22,227 nucleotides of DNA, from positions 1-22,227 of the forward strand of contig WTGR01000304.1 of the NCBI GenBank assembly GCA_011523485.1, given 5' to 3'. The DNA comes from Acidobacteriota bacterium. Lineage in GTDB: Bacteria; Acidobacteriota; Vicinamibacteria; Vicinamibacterales; UBA8438. Shown piece by piece: positions 14,931-22,227 of this stretch. A program made the position numbers and the translations under genes. Position 1 is the first letter of the stretch, and each line of letters begins with the position of its first letter. Below the pieces are notes generated by a model. That model saw nothing but the letters and a program-made list of their open reading frames with translations, did not search any database and had not been told where the DNA came from.

Positions 14931-16970
14931 ATGGTTCGAGAGCGGCTGCGGGCGTTACCTCGTACCCTGGCGCGGTCCTGGCCGGGGCGGTTTCTGCTGG
15001 CCGGTGCGCTCGCCAAGATCCTGCTGCTGCCTTTCGTCACCGATGGCGGCTCGCTGCTCGCCTGGGTGGATGTCTCCGCGTCGCTGGCGCTCGCGGTCGG
15101 GCTGGGTCACCTGCTGCTGCAGTCGGTTGCACGGCTCAGGAGGCGGCTCCTGTGGCGCGTCCGGCGGAAGCTGATCCTCTCCTACGTCTTCATCGGCTTC
15201 GTGCCCGTCCTGCTGGTGGCGGCGTTCTTCGCGGTCGCCGGCGCGATGTCGGTGCTCTCGGCGAGCGCCGAGACCGTGCGGCGCGAGATCGACGGGGTAG
15301 TCGCGGATGTTCGGGTCGCGGCGGCGGGGATCGCGGCGCGGCTCTCGAGCGGAATGGAGATCGCCGCCGCACTCGAGCCGTTGGGGCCGGAGCTGCACGG
15401 GGACTACCCGGGCGCCTCGGCGCTGGTGCTCCGCCCCGTCGCGGCCGGCGGGCCCGTGTCGGCGGGTCCGTGGTCCGGCGGTCCGCGTCCGGACGGAATA
15501 CCTGAATGGGTCGGTGAACAGGGGCTGGCGGGGCTCGTGACGGTCGGCTCGCGATGGCCCCCCTCCGTTCGCGCCGTGTCGTGGGTAGGGCGGGCTGACG
15601 CGCGAGCCGTCGTGATCGACGTGCCGTTGGACACGTACGTGCAGGAACGCATCGCGACCGCCACCGGCGTCGACATCGATTCGTTCGCATCGCTGCCGGG
15701 GGACGACACGCTGGATCCGGCCCGGCTGGCGTCGGCCGACGGGCTGGCCTGGGTGGTGTTCCTCGACCCGCTCGACTGGGCCACCGGCGGCGAGGAGTCC
15801 GGCAACCTGTTCATCCGCGTTCCGGCGGCCGCGTTCTCGGAGCAGTTCTTCGGCGCCCGGGTCGGCGCCGACGAGGCGAGCGTCAGGTACTTCTTCCTCG
15901 TGCTGCTGGCCGCCATCGGCGGCCTCTTTCTGGTGATCGAGCTGGCGGCGTTCGTAATGGGGCTCGCTCTGGCGCGGTCCATCACGGGATCGATTCATGC
16001 CCTGTCCATCGGGACGGATCGCATTCGTCGCGGCGATTTCACGCAGCGGATAAGCGTCACGTCGGGAGATCAGTTGGGTGACCTCGCCGAGTCGTTCAAC
16101 GCGATGACCGCCAGCGTGGAGGGATTGCTGCACCAGGCCGCGGAGAAGAAGCGTCTGGAGAACGAGCTGCGGCTCGCCCGCCAGATCCAGATGTCGCTGC
16201 TGCCGCGCGATCCCACGTCGGTGCCCGGTCTGTCGGTGACCGCCGTCTGTCGGCCGGCGCGCGAGATCGGCGGCGACTACTACGACTTCATCCGGCTCGG
16301 CGAGCGCCGGCTGGGCGTGCTGGTGGCGGACGTGTCGGGCAAGGGCACCTCGGCGGCGCTCTACATGGCCGAGCTCAAGGGGCTCGTGCTGAGCCTGGGT
16401 CATACCTACGAATCGCCGCGGCAGCTTCTCATCGAGGCCAATCGCATTCTCTCCGGGGCGCTCGACAGCCGCAGCTTCATCACGATGCTCTACGCCGTGA
16501 TCGACCTGGACGCGGGAACCCTGACCTACGCCCGGGCGGGGCACACGCCCTTGATCCACGCGTCGGCGCAGGGCGGCCGGCGCAAGGTGCGCATACTGCT
16601 CCCCGACGGTCTGGTGCTGGGGCTTCATGGTCTCGAGAGGCAGTTCACCGAGCTGCTCGAGGAGCACCAGATGGCGGTGGAGCCCGGCGACGTGGCCGTG
16701 CTGTTCACCGACGGGGTGACCGAGGCGATGAACGAACAGGACGACCTCTTCGGCGAGGCAAGGCTCGCGCGGCTGCTCGAGGACGACGATGCCGCCGATT
16801 CCTCGGACGCGCTGCACGAGCGCATTCTGCGCGACGTGGACGCCTTCGTCGGTTCGGCCGCCCAGCACGACGACATGACGATGGTGCTGTTGCGCATCGA
16901 CGAGGTGCGGCGCCGGGGCGGACGGACCGAACCGGCGGGCGCCGCGGTCGAGGCGGGAGCAGGCGCGTGA
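14931..16970 (+). CDS. membrane sensor with HAMP domain and SpoIIE/RsbU-type PP2C phosphatase
   Basis: The 679-residue protein starts with three hydrophobic segments (about 20-37, 41-63 and 81-109). An extracytoplasmic sensor region (about 110-318) and a fourth helix (319-347) come next. A HAMP domain follows (about 348-402, including IRRGDF and LGDLAESFNAM). A short coiled linker (EKKRLENELRLARQIQMSLLP) leads into the phosphatase domain (about 425-660). Metal-binding motifs are intact: GGDYYD (447-452), DVSGKG (467-472), FTDGVTEA (602-609) and HDDMT (646-650). Relatives dephosphorylate anti-sigma-factor antagonists in partner-switching pathways. No antagonist or anti-sigma gene is in the window. 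The ATG at 14931 has a weak ribosome site. Its stop overlaps the start of the RNase III gene as GTGA, so the two are translationally coupled. Confidence 0.92.
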   Translation: MVRERLRALPRTLARSWPGRFLLAGALAKILLLPFVTDGGSLLAWVDVSASLALAVGLGHLLLQSVARLRRRLLWRVRRKLILSYVFIGFVPVLLVAAFFAVAGAMSVLSASAETVRREIDGVVADVRVAAAGIAARLSSGMEIAAALEPLGPELHGDYPGASALVLRPVAAGGPVSAGPWSGGPRPDGIPEWVGEQGLAGLVTVGSRWPPSVRAVSWVGRADARAVVIDVPLDTYVQERIATATGVDIDSFASLPGDDTLDPARLASADGLAWVVFLDPLDWATGGEESGNLFIRVPAAAFSEQFFGARVGADEASVRYFFLVLLAAIGGLFLVIELAAFVMGLALARSITGSIHALSIGTDRIRRGDFTQRISVTSGDQLGDLAESFNAMTASVEGLLHQAAEKKRLENELRLARQIQMSLLPRDPTSVPGLSVTAVCRPAREIGGDYYDFIRLGERRLGVLVADVSGKGTSAALYMAELKGLVLSLGHTYESPRQLLIEANRILSGALDSRSFITMLYAVIDLDAGTLTYARAGHTPLIHASAQGGRRKVRILLPDGLVLGLHGLERQFTELLEEHQMAVEPGDVAVLFTDGVTEAMNEQDDLFGEARLARLLEDDDAADSSDALHERILRDVDAFVGSAAQHDDMTMVLLRIDEVRRRGGRTEPAGAAVEAGAGA

Positions 16971-18139
16971 GCACGCTGGCCGTCGTCCTGCGCACGCAGT
17001 CGGACGTGGAGGCGAACATCGCGCGGGCGCTGCTCGAGACGCACGGCATACGCGTGTTGATCTCGTCGGACGTGCCCCATGCGGTGTTTCCGCTCGCGAT
17101 CGACGGTCTCGGCGAGGTACGGCTGTCCGTGCGGGCGGACGAGGCGGAACACGCGACGCGTCTGCTCGGGGACTACCGCGCCGCCGCGGCCGCGGGAAGT
17201 CCGCGGGACGGCGTGCCGGTGCTCGAAGCGCGCCTGGGGCACCAGTTCACGGATCGCGATCTGCTCGTACGCGCATTGACGCACCGCTCCCGCGCGCACG
17301 AGGACGAAAGCGGTGGGACGGAGGACAACGAGTCGCTCGAGTTCCTTGGCGACGCCGTGCTCGGGCTGGTAATGGCAGATCGCCTGTTTCGGGAATTCCC
17401 CGACTACGACGAGGGCCGCAAGTCGAAGGCGCGCGCGCAACTGGTGTCGGCGGCCACGCTCGCGGAGTTGGGCGCCGAGTTGCATCTCGGCGACCACCTG
17501 CTGCTCGGCCGCGGCGAAGAGAAGACCGGTGGCCGCCGGAAGCGATCTCTGATTGCGGACGCGTTCGAGGCGGTCCTCGGCGCGATCTACCTCGACGGGG
17601 GTTACCAGGCGGCCGCCGCGTTCCTCGATCGGGCGTTTCATTCCCTGCTCGAACGTCTGCGGCGGGACGGCGTGACCGCCGGCACGCGCGATCACAAGTC
17701 GGCGCTGCAGGAATGGCTCCAGGCGCGCGGGCAACCGCTGCCGAGGTACCGTCTGGCGAATGCTACCGGCCCGGATCACCGGAAGGAGTTCGCGGTGGAG
17801 GTGGTCGTCGGGGAGCGACTCGTCGCGACCGGGTCCGGTCAGAGCAAGAAGAAGGCCGAGCGGGAGGCTGCTCGACAGGCGTTGGCGGCGCTGGCGGCCG
17901 GTGCACCGCCGGAGACCGTAGCGTTGAACACCGCGACGGCGGCGGAACTGCAGGAACTGCCGATGGTCGGCGAGCGCGTGGCCGAACGCATCGTCCATTA
18001 CCGGGAGGAACACGGAGGGTTCGAGACGAAAGAGGACTTGATGCAGGTCCGCGGGATCGGTGAGATGACCTTTCTGCTTCTGAGACAACTCGTTCATGTG
18101 GACGCGCCGGCGAGCCGGCAGGTCGACGAGACTCGTTGA
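16967..18139 (+). CDS. rnc: ribonuclease III with extra N- and C-terminal domains
   Basis: The 390-residue protein is far longer than the usual 220-240. Residues 1-70 resemble DUF2007, a small putative signal-binding domain. Residues about 85-225 are the RNase III core, with the signature NESLEFLGDAVLGL (121-134) giving Glu122, Glu125 and Asp129, and ADAFEAVLGAIYLDGG giving Asp198 and Glu201. All catalytic residues are kept, so it should cut double-stranded RNA. Residues about 233-310 are a dsRNA-binding domain (HKSALQEWLQARG, then KKKAEREAARQAL). Residues about 317-377 are a ComEA-type double helix-hairpin-helix (LNTATAAELQELPMVG, then VRGIGEMT). The GTG start at 16967 overlaps the phosphatase stop. 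One uninterrupted frame joins all parts. An internal start before the RNase III core is possible but not marked by a ribosome site I can see. Confidence 0.93.
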   Translation: MSTLAVVLRTQSDVEANIARALLETHGIRVLISSDVPHAVFPLAIDGLGEVRLSVRADEAEHATRLLGDYRAAAAAGSPRDGVPVLEARLGHQFTDRDLLVRALTHRSRAHEDESGGTEDNESLEFLGDAVLGLVMADRLFREFPDYDEGRKSKARAQLVSAATLAELGAELHLGDHLLLGRGEEKTGGRRKRSLIADAFEAVLGAIYLDGGYQAAAAFLDRAFHSLLERLRRDGVTAGTRDHKSALQEWLQARGQPLPRYRLANATGPDHRKEFAVEVVVGERLVATGSGQSKKKAEREAARQALAALAAGAPPETVALNTATAAELQELPMVGERVAERIVHYREEHGGFETKEDLMQVRGIGEMTFLLLRQLVHVDAPASRQVDETR

Positions 18140-18297
18140 CGTCGGTTGACGTCAGTCGATCTCGATGAGGTCCCCGGACGGGCGCCGCAGTGACGTGACC
18201 GGGGCGGGCGAAGGCGCGGCGGCCGCGATCCCGTCGCCGCCGAGGCGTTCGGCGGCGTACTGCCGAACCGCTCGTGCGCGCTCCGGTCCGCCCGGGG

Positions 18298-18589
18298 CGG
18301 TCCGCCGGCCGTGCAGCCGGACCCACAGGCGCAGCACCGGGTCGGAGAACCGGTAGCGCTTCTCGCGCGTCTCCACCAGGTCTACGTCTTCCAGCCACGA
18401 CAGATAGTCCCTGGTCGATCCCGGCGTTCGTTCGAGCTGCCGGCCGACCTCCGTCAGCCTCAGCGGCTCGCTTTCCGCGAGAATGCCCAGGATCGCCTTC
18501 AGGACGCCGTAGCCGCGCGCCCGATGCAGCCGGAGCTCGTACGAGAACCGGCAGAGCTGGGAGAGCGGCGTTCCCGCCGCCATCTGGGC
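18298..18589. repeat. 292-bp tandem duplication, copy 1
   Basis: Every base matches copy 2 at an offset of 292. Identity continues two bases past the unit end, so the breakpoint has at most 2 bp of ambiguity. This copy holds the winged-helix coding sequence that reads into the natural ATPase C terminus. Confidence 0.95.
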
Positions 18590-18881
18590 CGGTCCGCCGG
18601 CCGTGCAGCCGGACCCACAGGCGCAGCACCGGGTCGGAGAACCGGTAGCGCTTCTCGCGCGTCTCCACCAGGTCTACGTCTTCCAGCCACGACAGATAGT
18701 CCCTGGTCGATCCCGGCGTTCGTTCGAGCTGCCGGCCGACCTCCGTCAGCCTCAGCGGCTCGCTTTCCGCGAGAATGCCCAGGATCGCCTTCAGGACGCC
18801 GTAGCCGCGCGCCCGATGCAGCCGGAGCTCGTACGAGAACCGGCAGAGCTGGGAGAGCGGCGTTCCCGCCGCCATCTGGGC
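18590..18881. repeat. 292-bp tandem duplication, copy 2
   Basis: Directly abuts copy 1 and is identical to it by eye. This copy is in frame with the ATPase N-terminal half. Because 292 is not a multiple of three, reading on into copy 1 is out of frame. Confidence 0.95.
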
Positions 18882-19588
18882 CGCGAGCACCGCGACGGGA
18901 TCTCCTCCCGGCACCGCGGACGACACGGCGGCCGAGAGGGCGTGGACGTAGCTCGGACGCCCCGCGGCGAGCGCGTGCACGAGGCGCCCGAGCCGGGTTC
19001 GGGCGGCAGCGTCATGCGCCGCGGATTCCTCCCGTAGGACGGCGTCGACCTCGCGGGCGGTCAGCGGCGGCAGGTGAACGAGCTCCATCCGCGGGGCGAA
19101 ATCGTGCAGGAGACGCCGTGCGCGGTTCACGTAGCGGCTCGCCAGGACGAAACGGTGCGGGCTGTTCGCGAGGGCGCCGACCAACTCGCGGGCCCCGCCC
19201 CGCAGGCCGGGAAAGCTCTCCAGCGTCCGCACCTCGAGGAGCTCGTCGAGCAACAGCAGCGGCGGCGGGGTTCCCTTTCGGCCGACGAACGCCAGCAACT
19301 CGTCGAACGCGGCGCGCGGGCTCCGGCGTCCGGGCGGCGGCAGCGGCGCGCGAGCGTTCCCGGCGCCGGCGGGCGAGTCGCACGTCACCGCGGCCAGCAG
19401 GCGTTCCGGGGTCGACGCGACGCGCTCGACGTCGATGTACCGGCTGCGACGATCGCCGAACAACGCGGCCACCCGGTTCAGGAGCGACGTCCGGCCGCTG
19501 CCGCAGCCCCCGAGCAGAACGGGAATGCGGGCGGGCTCGGCGCCGAGCGCCGCCAGCACCCGGCGCTCGAGTGCAGGTCTTTCCCAGG

Positions 19589-20143
19589 TCACGTGCGTCT
19601 CGTGCGGTGGGGGAGCCGGTACGCAAGGAAGAGCGCAGCCGACGTGACCGGCACCAGGACGACCAGCTCGCGGCCAAGGGCAAGGATGTTGTTCCGCCAG
19701 CAGGCGGCCAGCCAGTACTCCCGGCAGATGCGCATGAACAGGGGCTGGTCCGCCATGTAGAACTCGTCCGTCCACGGCCACCACGCCATGATGCCGTGGG
19801 GGGGGCCGGGATCGGTGCCGAGCCAGTCGAGCAGGACGTGGCTGCCGTAGGCCGCCGCGACGGCGGCGGCGGTCAGCCACCGGCCCTCGCGTGCGCTCGC
19901 CCAACCGACGGCGCCGGCAATCAGCACCGCGCCCGCGCTGTGCGTCACGCTGCGGTGCATGCCCAGCAGGAGGTCCGCGTCCGGCAGCATGGCGAGCAAG
20001 GCAAGGGCGGCGATGGCGCGGCGCTCTTCGATCCGGAGAAGGGGCGCATCGAGCGCGCGATCCGGTCTCGACAGAGCCGCCGAGATCCTGACCAGGCAAC
20101 CGGCGGTGACGCCGCCGAGCGCATGCGCGATGGGAGTCGGCAT
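19589..20143 (-). CDS. YdjM/DUF457-like membrane-bound metal-dependent hydrolase family protein
   Basis: The 184-residue protein begins PTPIAHALGG and has three to four hydrophobic segments. The conserved polar motifs of this family are present: LPDADLLLG followed by HRSVTHS (53-69), SHVLLDWLG (101-109) and WWPW (121-124). These Asp and His residues suggest a metal site at the membrane. E. coli YdjM is the best-known relative, and no substrate is established. The ATG at 20143 has only weak upstream purines. The gene follows the Rieske gene by 21 bp, and its stop overlaps the ATPase start as GTGA, so the three form an operon. The central hydrophilic part (about 108-150) is rich in Trp, Met and Cys. 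Confidence 0.85.
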   Translation of the reverse strand: MPTPIAHALGGVTAGCLVRISAALSRPDRALDAPLLRIEERRAIAALALLAMLPDADLLLGMHRSVTHSAGAVLIAGAVGWASAREGRWLTAAAVAAAYGSHVLLDWLGTDPGPPHGIMAWWPWTDEFYMADQPLFMRICREYWLAACWRNNILALGRELVVLVPVTSAALFLAYRLPHRTRRT

Positions 20144-20164
20144 CCCTGCGAATCCCGGCCGCGG

Positions 20165-20482
20165 CTACGCGTCGTCGATGGTGACGACGACGACGCCGTC
20201 CGCCACCGCGACCGGGTACACCGTCAACCCGCGGTAGGCCGGCGGGCCGAGCCCCTTGCCGTCGCTGAGCCGGAACCGCCCCCCGTGCCAGGCGCACGTG
20301 ACCACCCCGTCCTCGCAGGGGCCCTCCGAGAGCGAGCCGCCGGAGTGGGTGCAGGCGTCGTCGACCGCGTGCAGCGCGCCGCCGTCGTTGAACACCGCGA
20401 TGCGCCGGTCTCCGGCGAACACCTTCTTCCGGGCGCCCGGGCCGAAGCTCTCCGCCCGGGCCACCGTCACCGTGCGCGGCAT
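20165..20482 (-). CDS. Rieske-type [2Fe-2S] ferredoxin
   Basis: The 105-residue soluble protein is a single Rieske domain. Cluster ligands are Cys44 and His46 in CTHSGG, and Cys63 and His66 in CAWHGG, with normal spacing. GLTVYPVAVADG near the C terminus is the usual end of the fold. There is no signal peptide or membrane segment, so it is a cytoplasmic electron carrier of the type that serves oxygenases, not the Rieske subunit of a bc complex. No oxygenase is in the window. The start is ATG 20482, where the domain begins; an in-frame ATG at 20506 would add eight residues. Neither has a strong ribosome site. It is first in the leftward operon with the YdjM-like protein and the ATPase. Confidence 0.92.
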   Translation of the reverse strand: MPRTVTVARAESFGPGARKKVFAGDRRIAVFNDGGALHAVDDACTHSGGSLSEGPCEDGVVTCAWHGGRFRLSDGKGLGPPAYRGLTVYPVAVADGVVVVTIDDA

Positions 20483-20521
20483 CGCGCCATCGTACCACGC
20501 GCGCATCCCGCGGAAGCGCCG

Positions 20522-20550
20522 TTGTGTGTTGATCCGTCTTCCGATACCAT
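20522..20550 (+). promoter_or_regulatory. weak candidate promoter for the lactate permease gene
   Basis: TTGTGT (20522-20527) and TACCAT (20545-20550) are spaced 17 bp in the 96-bp divergent gap. Both are poor matches (3/6 and 4/6). AGGAGG at 20563-20568 is the ribosome binding site, ten bases before the ATG. Confidence 0.3.
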
Positions 20551-20578
20551 AGGCCGCCACTGAGGAGGAACCCCCTCG

Positions 20579-22227
20579 ATGCTGACAATTGTCTCTCTGC
20601 TGCCGATCATCACCGTCGCGGTCTTTCTCGTCGGCCTCCGCTGGCCGGCGAGCCGGGCGATGCCGTTGTCCTACGCGGTGGCTGCCGTGCTTGCCCTCTT
20701 CGTGTGGCAGGTGCCCATGCTGCAGGTGGCCGCCGCTACGGTCAACGGGCTCGTGATCGCGTTCACGCTGCTGTACATCATCTTCGGCGCGATCCTGCTG
20801 CTGAACACCCTGCAGGAGAGCGGCGCCATCAAGACCATCCGGCAGGGATTCACCGACATCACGCCGGACCGGCGCGTGCAGGTGATCATCATCGCCTGGC
20901 TGTTCGGCGCCTTCATCGAAGGGTCGGCCGGGTTCGGGACGCCGGCCGCGGTGGCGGTGCCGCTGCTGGTCGGCCTCGGGTTCCCGGGCATGGCCGCGGT
21001 GACCGCCGGCATGATCATCCAGAGCACGCCGGTCAGCTTCGGCGCGCTCGGCACGCCCATCCTGGTCGGCGTCAACACCGGTCTCGGCCAGGGCACCAAC
21101 CCGGAGATCGTGGCCTTCGCGGCGCAGGCCGGCTACACGGAATGGACCGACTTCCTGGCCTACATCGGCCTGAAGGTCGCCATCCTGCACGCCATCGCGG
21201 GCACGCTGATCCCGCTGATTCTCGTCTCGTTCATGACCCGCTTCTTCGGCCGGAGCCGTTCTCTCGCCGAGGGGCTGCAGGTCTGGCCCTTCGCCATCTT
21301 CGCGGCCCTGGCCATGACCGTGCCGTACTTCGCCGCCGCCTACTTCCTCGGGCCGGAGTTCCCGGCCCTGATGGGCAGCATGGCCGGCCTGATCATCGTC
21401 GTGAGCGCGGCGCGGGCGGGCTTCCTCATCCCGAAGCCGGACGAGGCGTGGGAGTTCGACGCGAAGGAGAACTGGCCGGCCGAGTGGACCGGATCGGTCG
21501 CGGTGACGGACGTGGACCACGGCCGCTCGATGAGCCTGTGGAAGGCGTGGCTGCCGTATGCCGTCGTCGCGCTGCTGCTGCTGTCGTCGCGGCTCGTCGA
21601 CCCGTTCCGCGCGTTCCTGCAGTCCTGGGTGGTGAGCTTCCCCGAGCTCTTCGGCACGTCCATCACCGCCAGCTTCCAGCCGCTCTACCTGCCGGGCACG
21701 CTGTTCATCGTCGCCTCGCTCATCACGTTCGCCCTGCACAGGATCCCCGGCGACCACTACGCCAAGGCGTGGTCGACGTCCCTCAAGGTGTCGGCCGCGG
21801 CCTCGGTCGCGCTCGTGTTCACGGTGCCGATGGTGCAGGTCTTCCTGAACAGCGGCGGCGGCGCGGCCGGGTACGACCAGATGCCCATCGTGCTGGCCGA
21901 CGGCGTCGCGGCCCTCGTCGGGGGCGTCTGGCCGATCTTCGCGCCGTTCATCGGCGGCATCGGGGCGGCGGTGGCCGGGAGCAACACCGTCAGCAACATG
22001 ATGTTCTCGCTGTTCCAGTTCGGGATGGGCGAGCGGATCGGCGTGGATCCGACCTGGATCGTCGCCCTGCAGGCGATCGGCGGCGCCGCCGGGAACATGA
22101 TCTGCGTCCACAACGTGGTGGCCGCCTCGGCGGTCGTCGGTCTGCTCGGGCGCGAAGGGTCCGTCATCCGCATGACGGTCATTCCGTTCGTCTACTACGC
22201 CCTGCTGCCCGGGTCGGTGGGCTACCT
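20579..22227 (+). CDS. lldP: L-lactate permease (3' end cut off by window)
   Basis: The visible 549 residues are a polytopic inner-membrane protein with a dozen or more hydrophobic segments. Landmarks of the LctP family are [37 protein letters not shown] followed by [26 protein letters not shown], and, near the C terminus, [19 protein letters not shown] and [19 protein letters not shown]. It imports lactate, and in relatives glycolate, by proton symport. The frame runs off the window without a stop, close to the expected family length of about 550, so only a short tail is missing. The ATG at 20579 has AGGAGG ten bases upstream. It diverges from the Rieske operon. Confidence 0.95.
   Translation, partial: MLTIVSLLPIITVAVFLVGLRWPASRAMPLSYAVAAVLALFVWQVPMLQVAAATVNGLVIAFTLLYIIFGAILLLNTLQESGAIKTIRQGFTDITPDRRVQVIIIAWLFGAFIEGSAGFGTPAAVAVPLLVGLGFPGMAAVTAGMIIQSTPVSFGALGTPILVGVNTGLGQGTNPEIVAFAAQAGYTEWTDFLAYIGLKVAILHAIAGTLIPLILVSFMTRFFGRSRSLAEGLQVWPFAIFAALAMTVPYFAAAYFLGPEFPALMGSMAGLIIVVSAARAGFLIPKPDEAWEFDAKENWPAEWTGSVAVTDVDHGRSMSLWKAWLPYAVVALLLLSSRLVDPFRAFLQSWVVSFPELFGTSITASFQPLYLPGTLFIVASLITFALHRIPGDHYAKAWSTSLKVSAAASVALVFTVPMVQVFLNSGGGAAGYDQMPIVLADGVAALVGGVWPIFAPFIGGIGAAVAGSNTVSNMMFSLFQFGMGERIGVDPTWIVALQAIGGAAGNMICVHNVVAASAVVGLLGREGSVIRMTVIPFVYYALLPGSVGY

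Larger units (their letters stand above)
18152..19592 (-). pseudogene. P-loop ATPase with C-terminal winged helix, frameshifted by a 292-bp tandem duplication
   Basis: The intact frame begins at GTG 19592, overlapping the stop of the preceding gene as GTGA. Residues 28-36 are a Walker A loop, GGCGSGRTS, with Arg34 in place of the usual Lys. LLLLDE (112-117) is a good Walker B. The helical lid is followed by a winged-helix region (LTEVGRQLERTPGSTRDYLSWLEDVDLV). That region lies inside an exact 292-bp direct repeat. After the first pass through the repeat the frame shifts into unrelated sequence with no early stop. The second pass carries the proper C terminus ending at 18152. Removing one copy gives a multiple of three and a continuous protein of 382 residues, so the ancestral gene is clear. 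The architecture resembles ORC/AAA-type ATPases. Its role is unknown. The duplication may be real or an assembly error. Confidence 0.75.

Noticed and set aside
18126..18150. Near-tandem GTTGACGTC motif at the RNase III 3' end as a regulatory repeat
   Set aside because: Only two short copies that overlap the stop codon and a 12-bp convergent gap; too short to support a function.
18152..18583. A separate 143-residue gene for a winged-helix protein starting at ATG 18583
   Set aside because: It is the C-terminal part of the duplicated ATPase gene. No ribosome site precedes the ATG, and the sequence repeats inside the upstream part of the same gene.
18298..18881. Programmed frameshifting in the ATPase gene
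   Set aside because: No slippery sequence is needed to explain the break: the exact 292-bp duplication accounts for it, and removing one unit restores the frame.
17763..20588. A 941-codon minus-strand open frame running from the Rieske region through the ATPase and antisense to the RNase III gene
   Set aside because: Only the part from 19592 down to the end of duplication copy 2 is real ATPase sequence. Beyond that the frame is shifted by the 292-bp duplication, becomes Arg/Pro/Gly-rich shadow sequence and overlaps a well-supported gene.
20165..22111. A 648-codon minus-strand open frame opposite the lactate permease
   Set aside because: Its long upstream part is a Asp/Arg/His/Glu-rich shadow of the permease codons. 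Only the last 105 codons, from ATG 20482, are a real Rieske gene.

Overview
The window is a very GC-rich stretch of bacterial chromosome, densely packed with genes on both strands. It looks like an environmental acidobacterium, possibly from the Vicinamibacteria side. This is inferred from gene content (a Pgi of the type usually fused to transaldolase, a membrane-anchored octaheme cytochrome c, a DUF368 protein, an M28-like secreted protein, a SpoIIE phosphatase with HAMP domain) and not from any marker phylogeny. I see no phage, transposase, CRISPR array or plasmid functions.

Layout. (1) 1-2789: the 3' part of a membrane-anchored octaheme cytochrome c, ending at a strong hairpin. (2) 2854-6660: an NAD-salvage locus. 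Nicotinamidase pncA diverges from nicotinate phosphoribosyltransferase pncB across about 22 bp, and pncB is followed by a stand-alone Pgi. (3) 6685-11125: a CoA/organic-acid block. A degenerate M28-like secreted protein and a crotonase-fold protein lacking both catalytic glutamates are read leftward. A CaiB/BaiF CoA-transferase and a tartrate/D-malate dehydrogenase are read rightward. (4) 11213-13299: a nitrogen block with the glnK-amtB operon read leftward and an initiator tRNA-fMet just upstream of it. (5) 13391-14692: cutA converges on a DUF368 polyprenyl-phosphate translocase gene, whose upstream region is rich in dyad symmetry. (6) 14931-18139: a two-gene unit joined by a GTGA overlap, with a HAMP/SpoIIE phosphatase followed by an RNase III carrying extra domains at both ends. 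(7) 18152-20482: a leftward operon of a Rieske ferredoxin, a YdjM-like membrane protein and a P-loop ATPase. The ATPase is broken by a perfect 292-bp tandem duplication. (8) 20579-end: an L-lactate permease running out of the window.

The most unusual items are the RNase III fusion (DUF2007-like, RNase III, dsRBD, ComEA-like HhH), the exact 292-bp duplication that frameshifts an ATPase whose Walker A lysine is already arginine, the two enzyme-fold proteins at 6685-8784 that have lost catalytic residues, and the octaheme cytochrome with its predicted coiled-coil stalk. No search or structure prediction was run. All family calls come from reading motifs.
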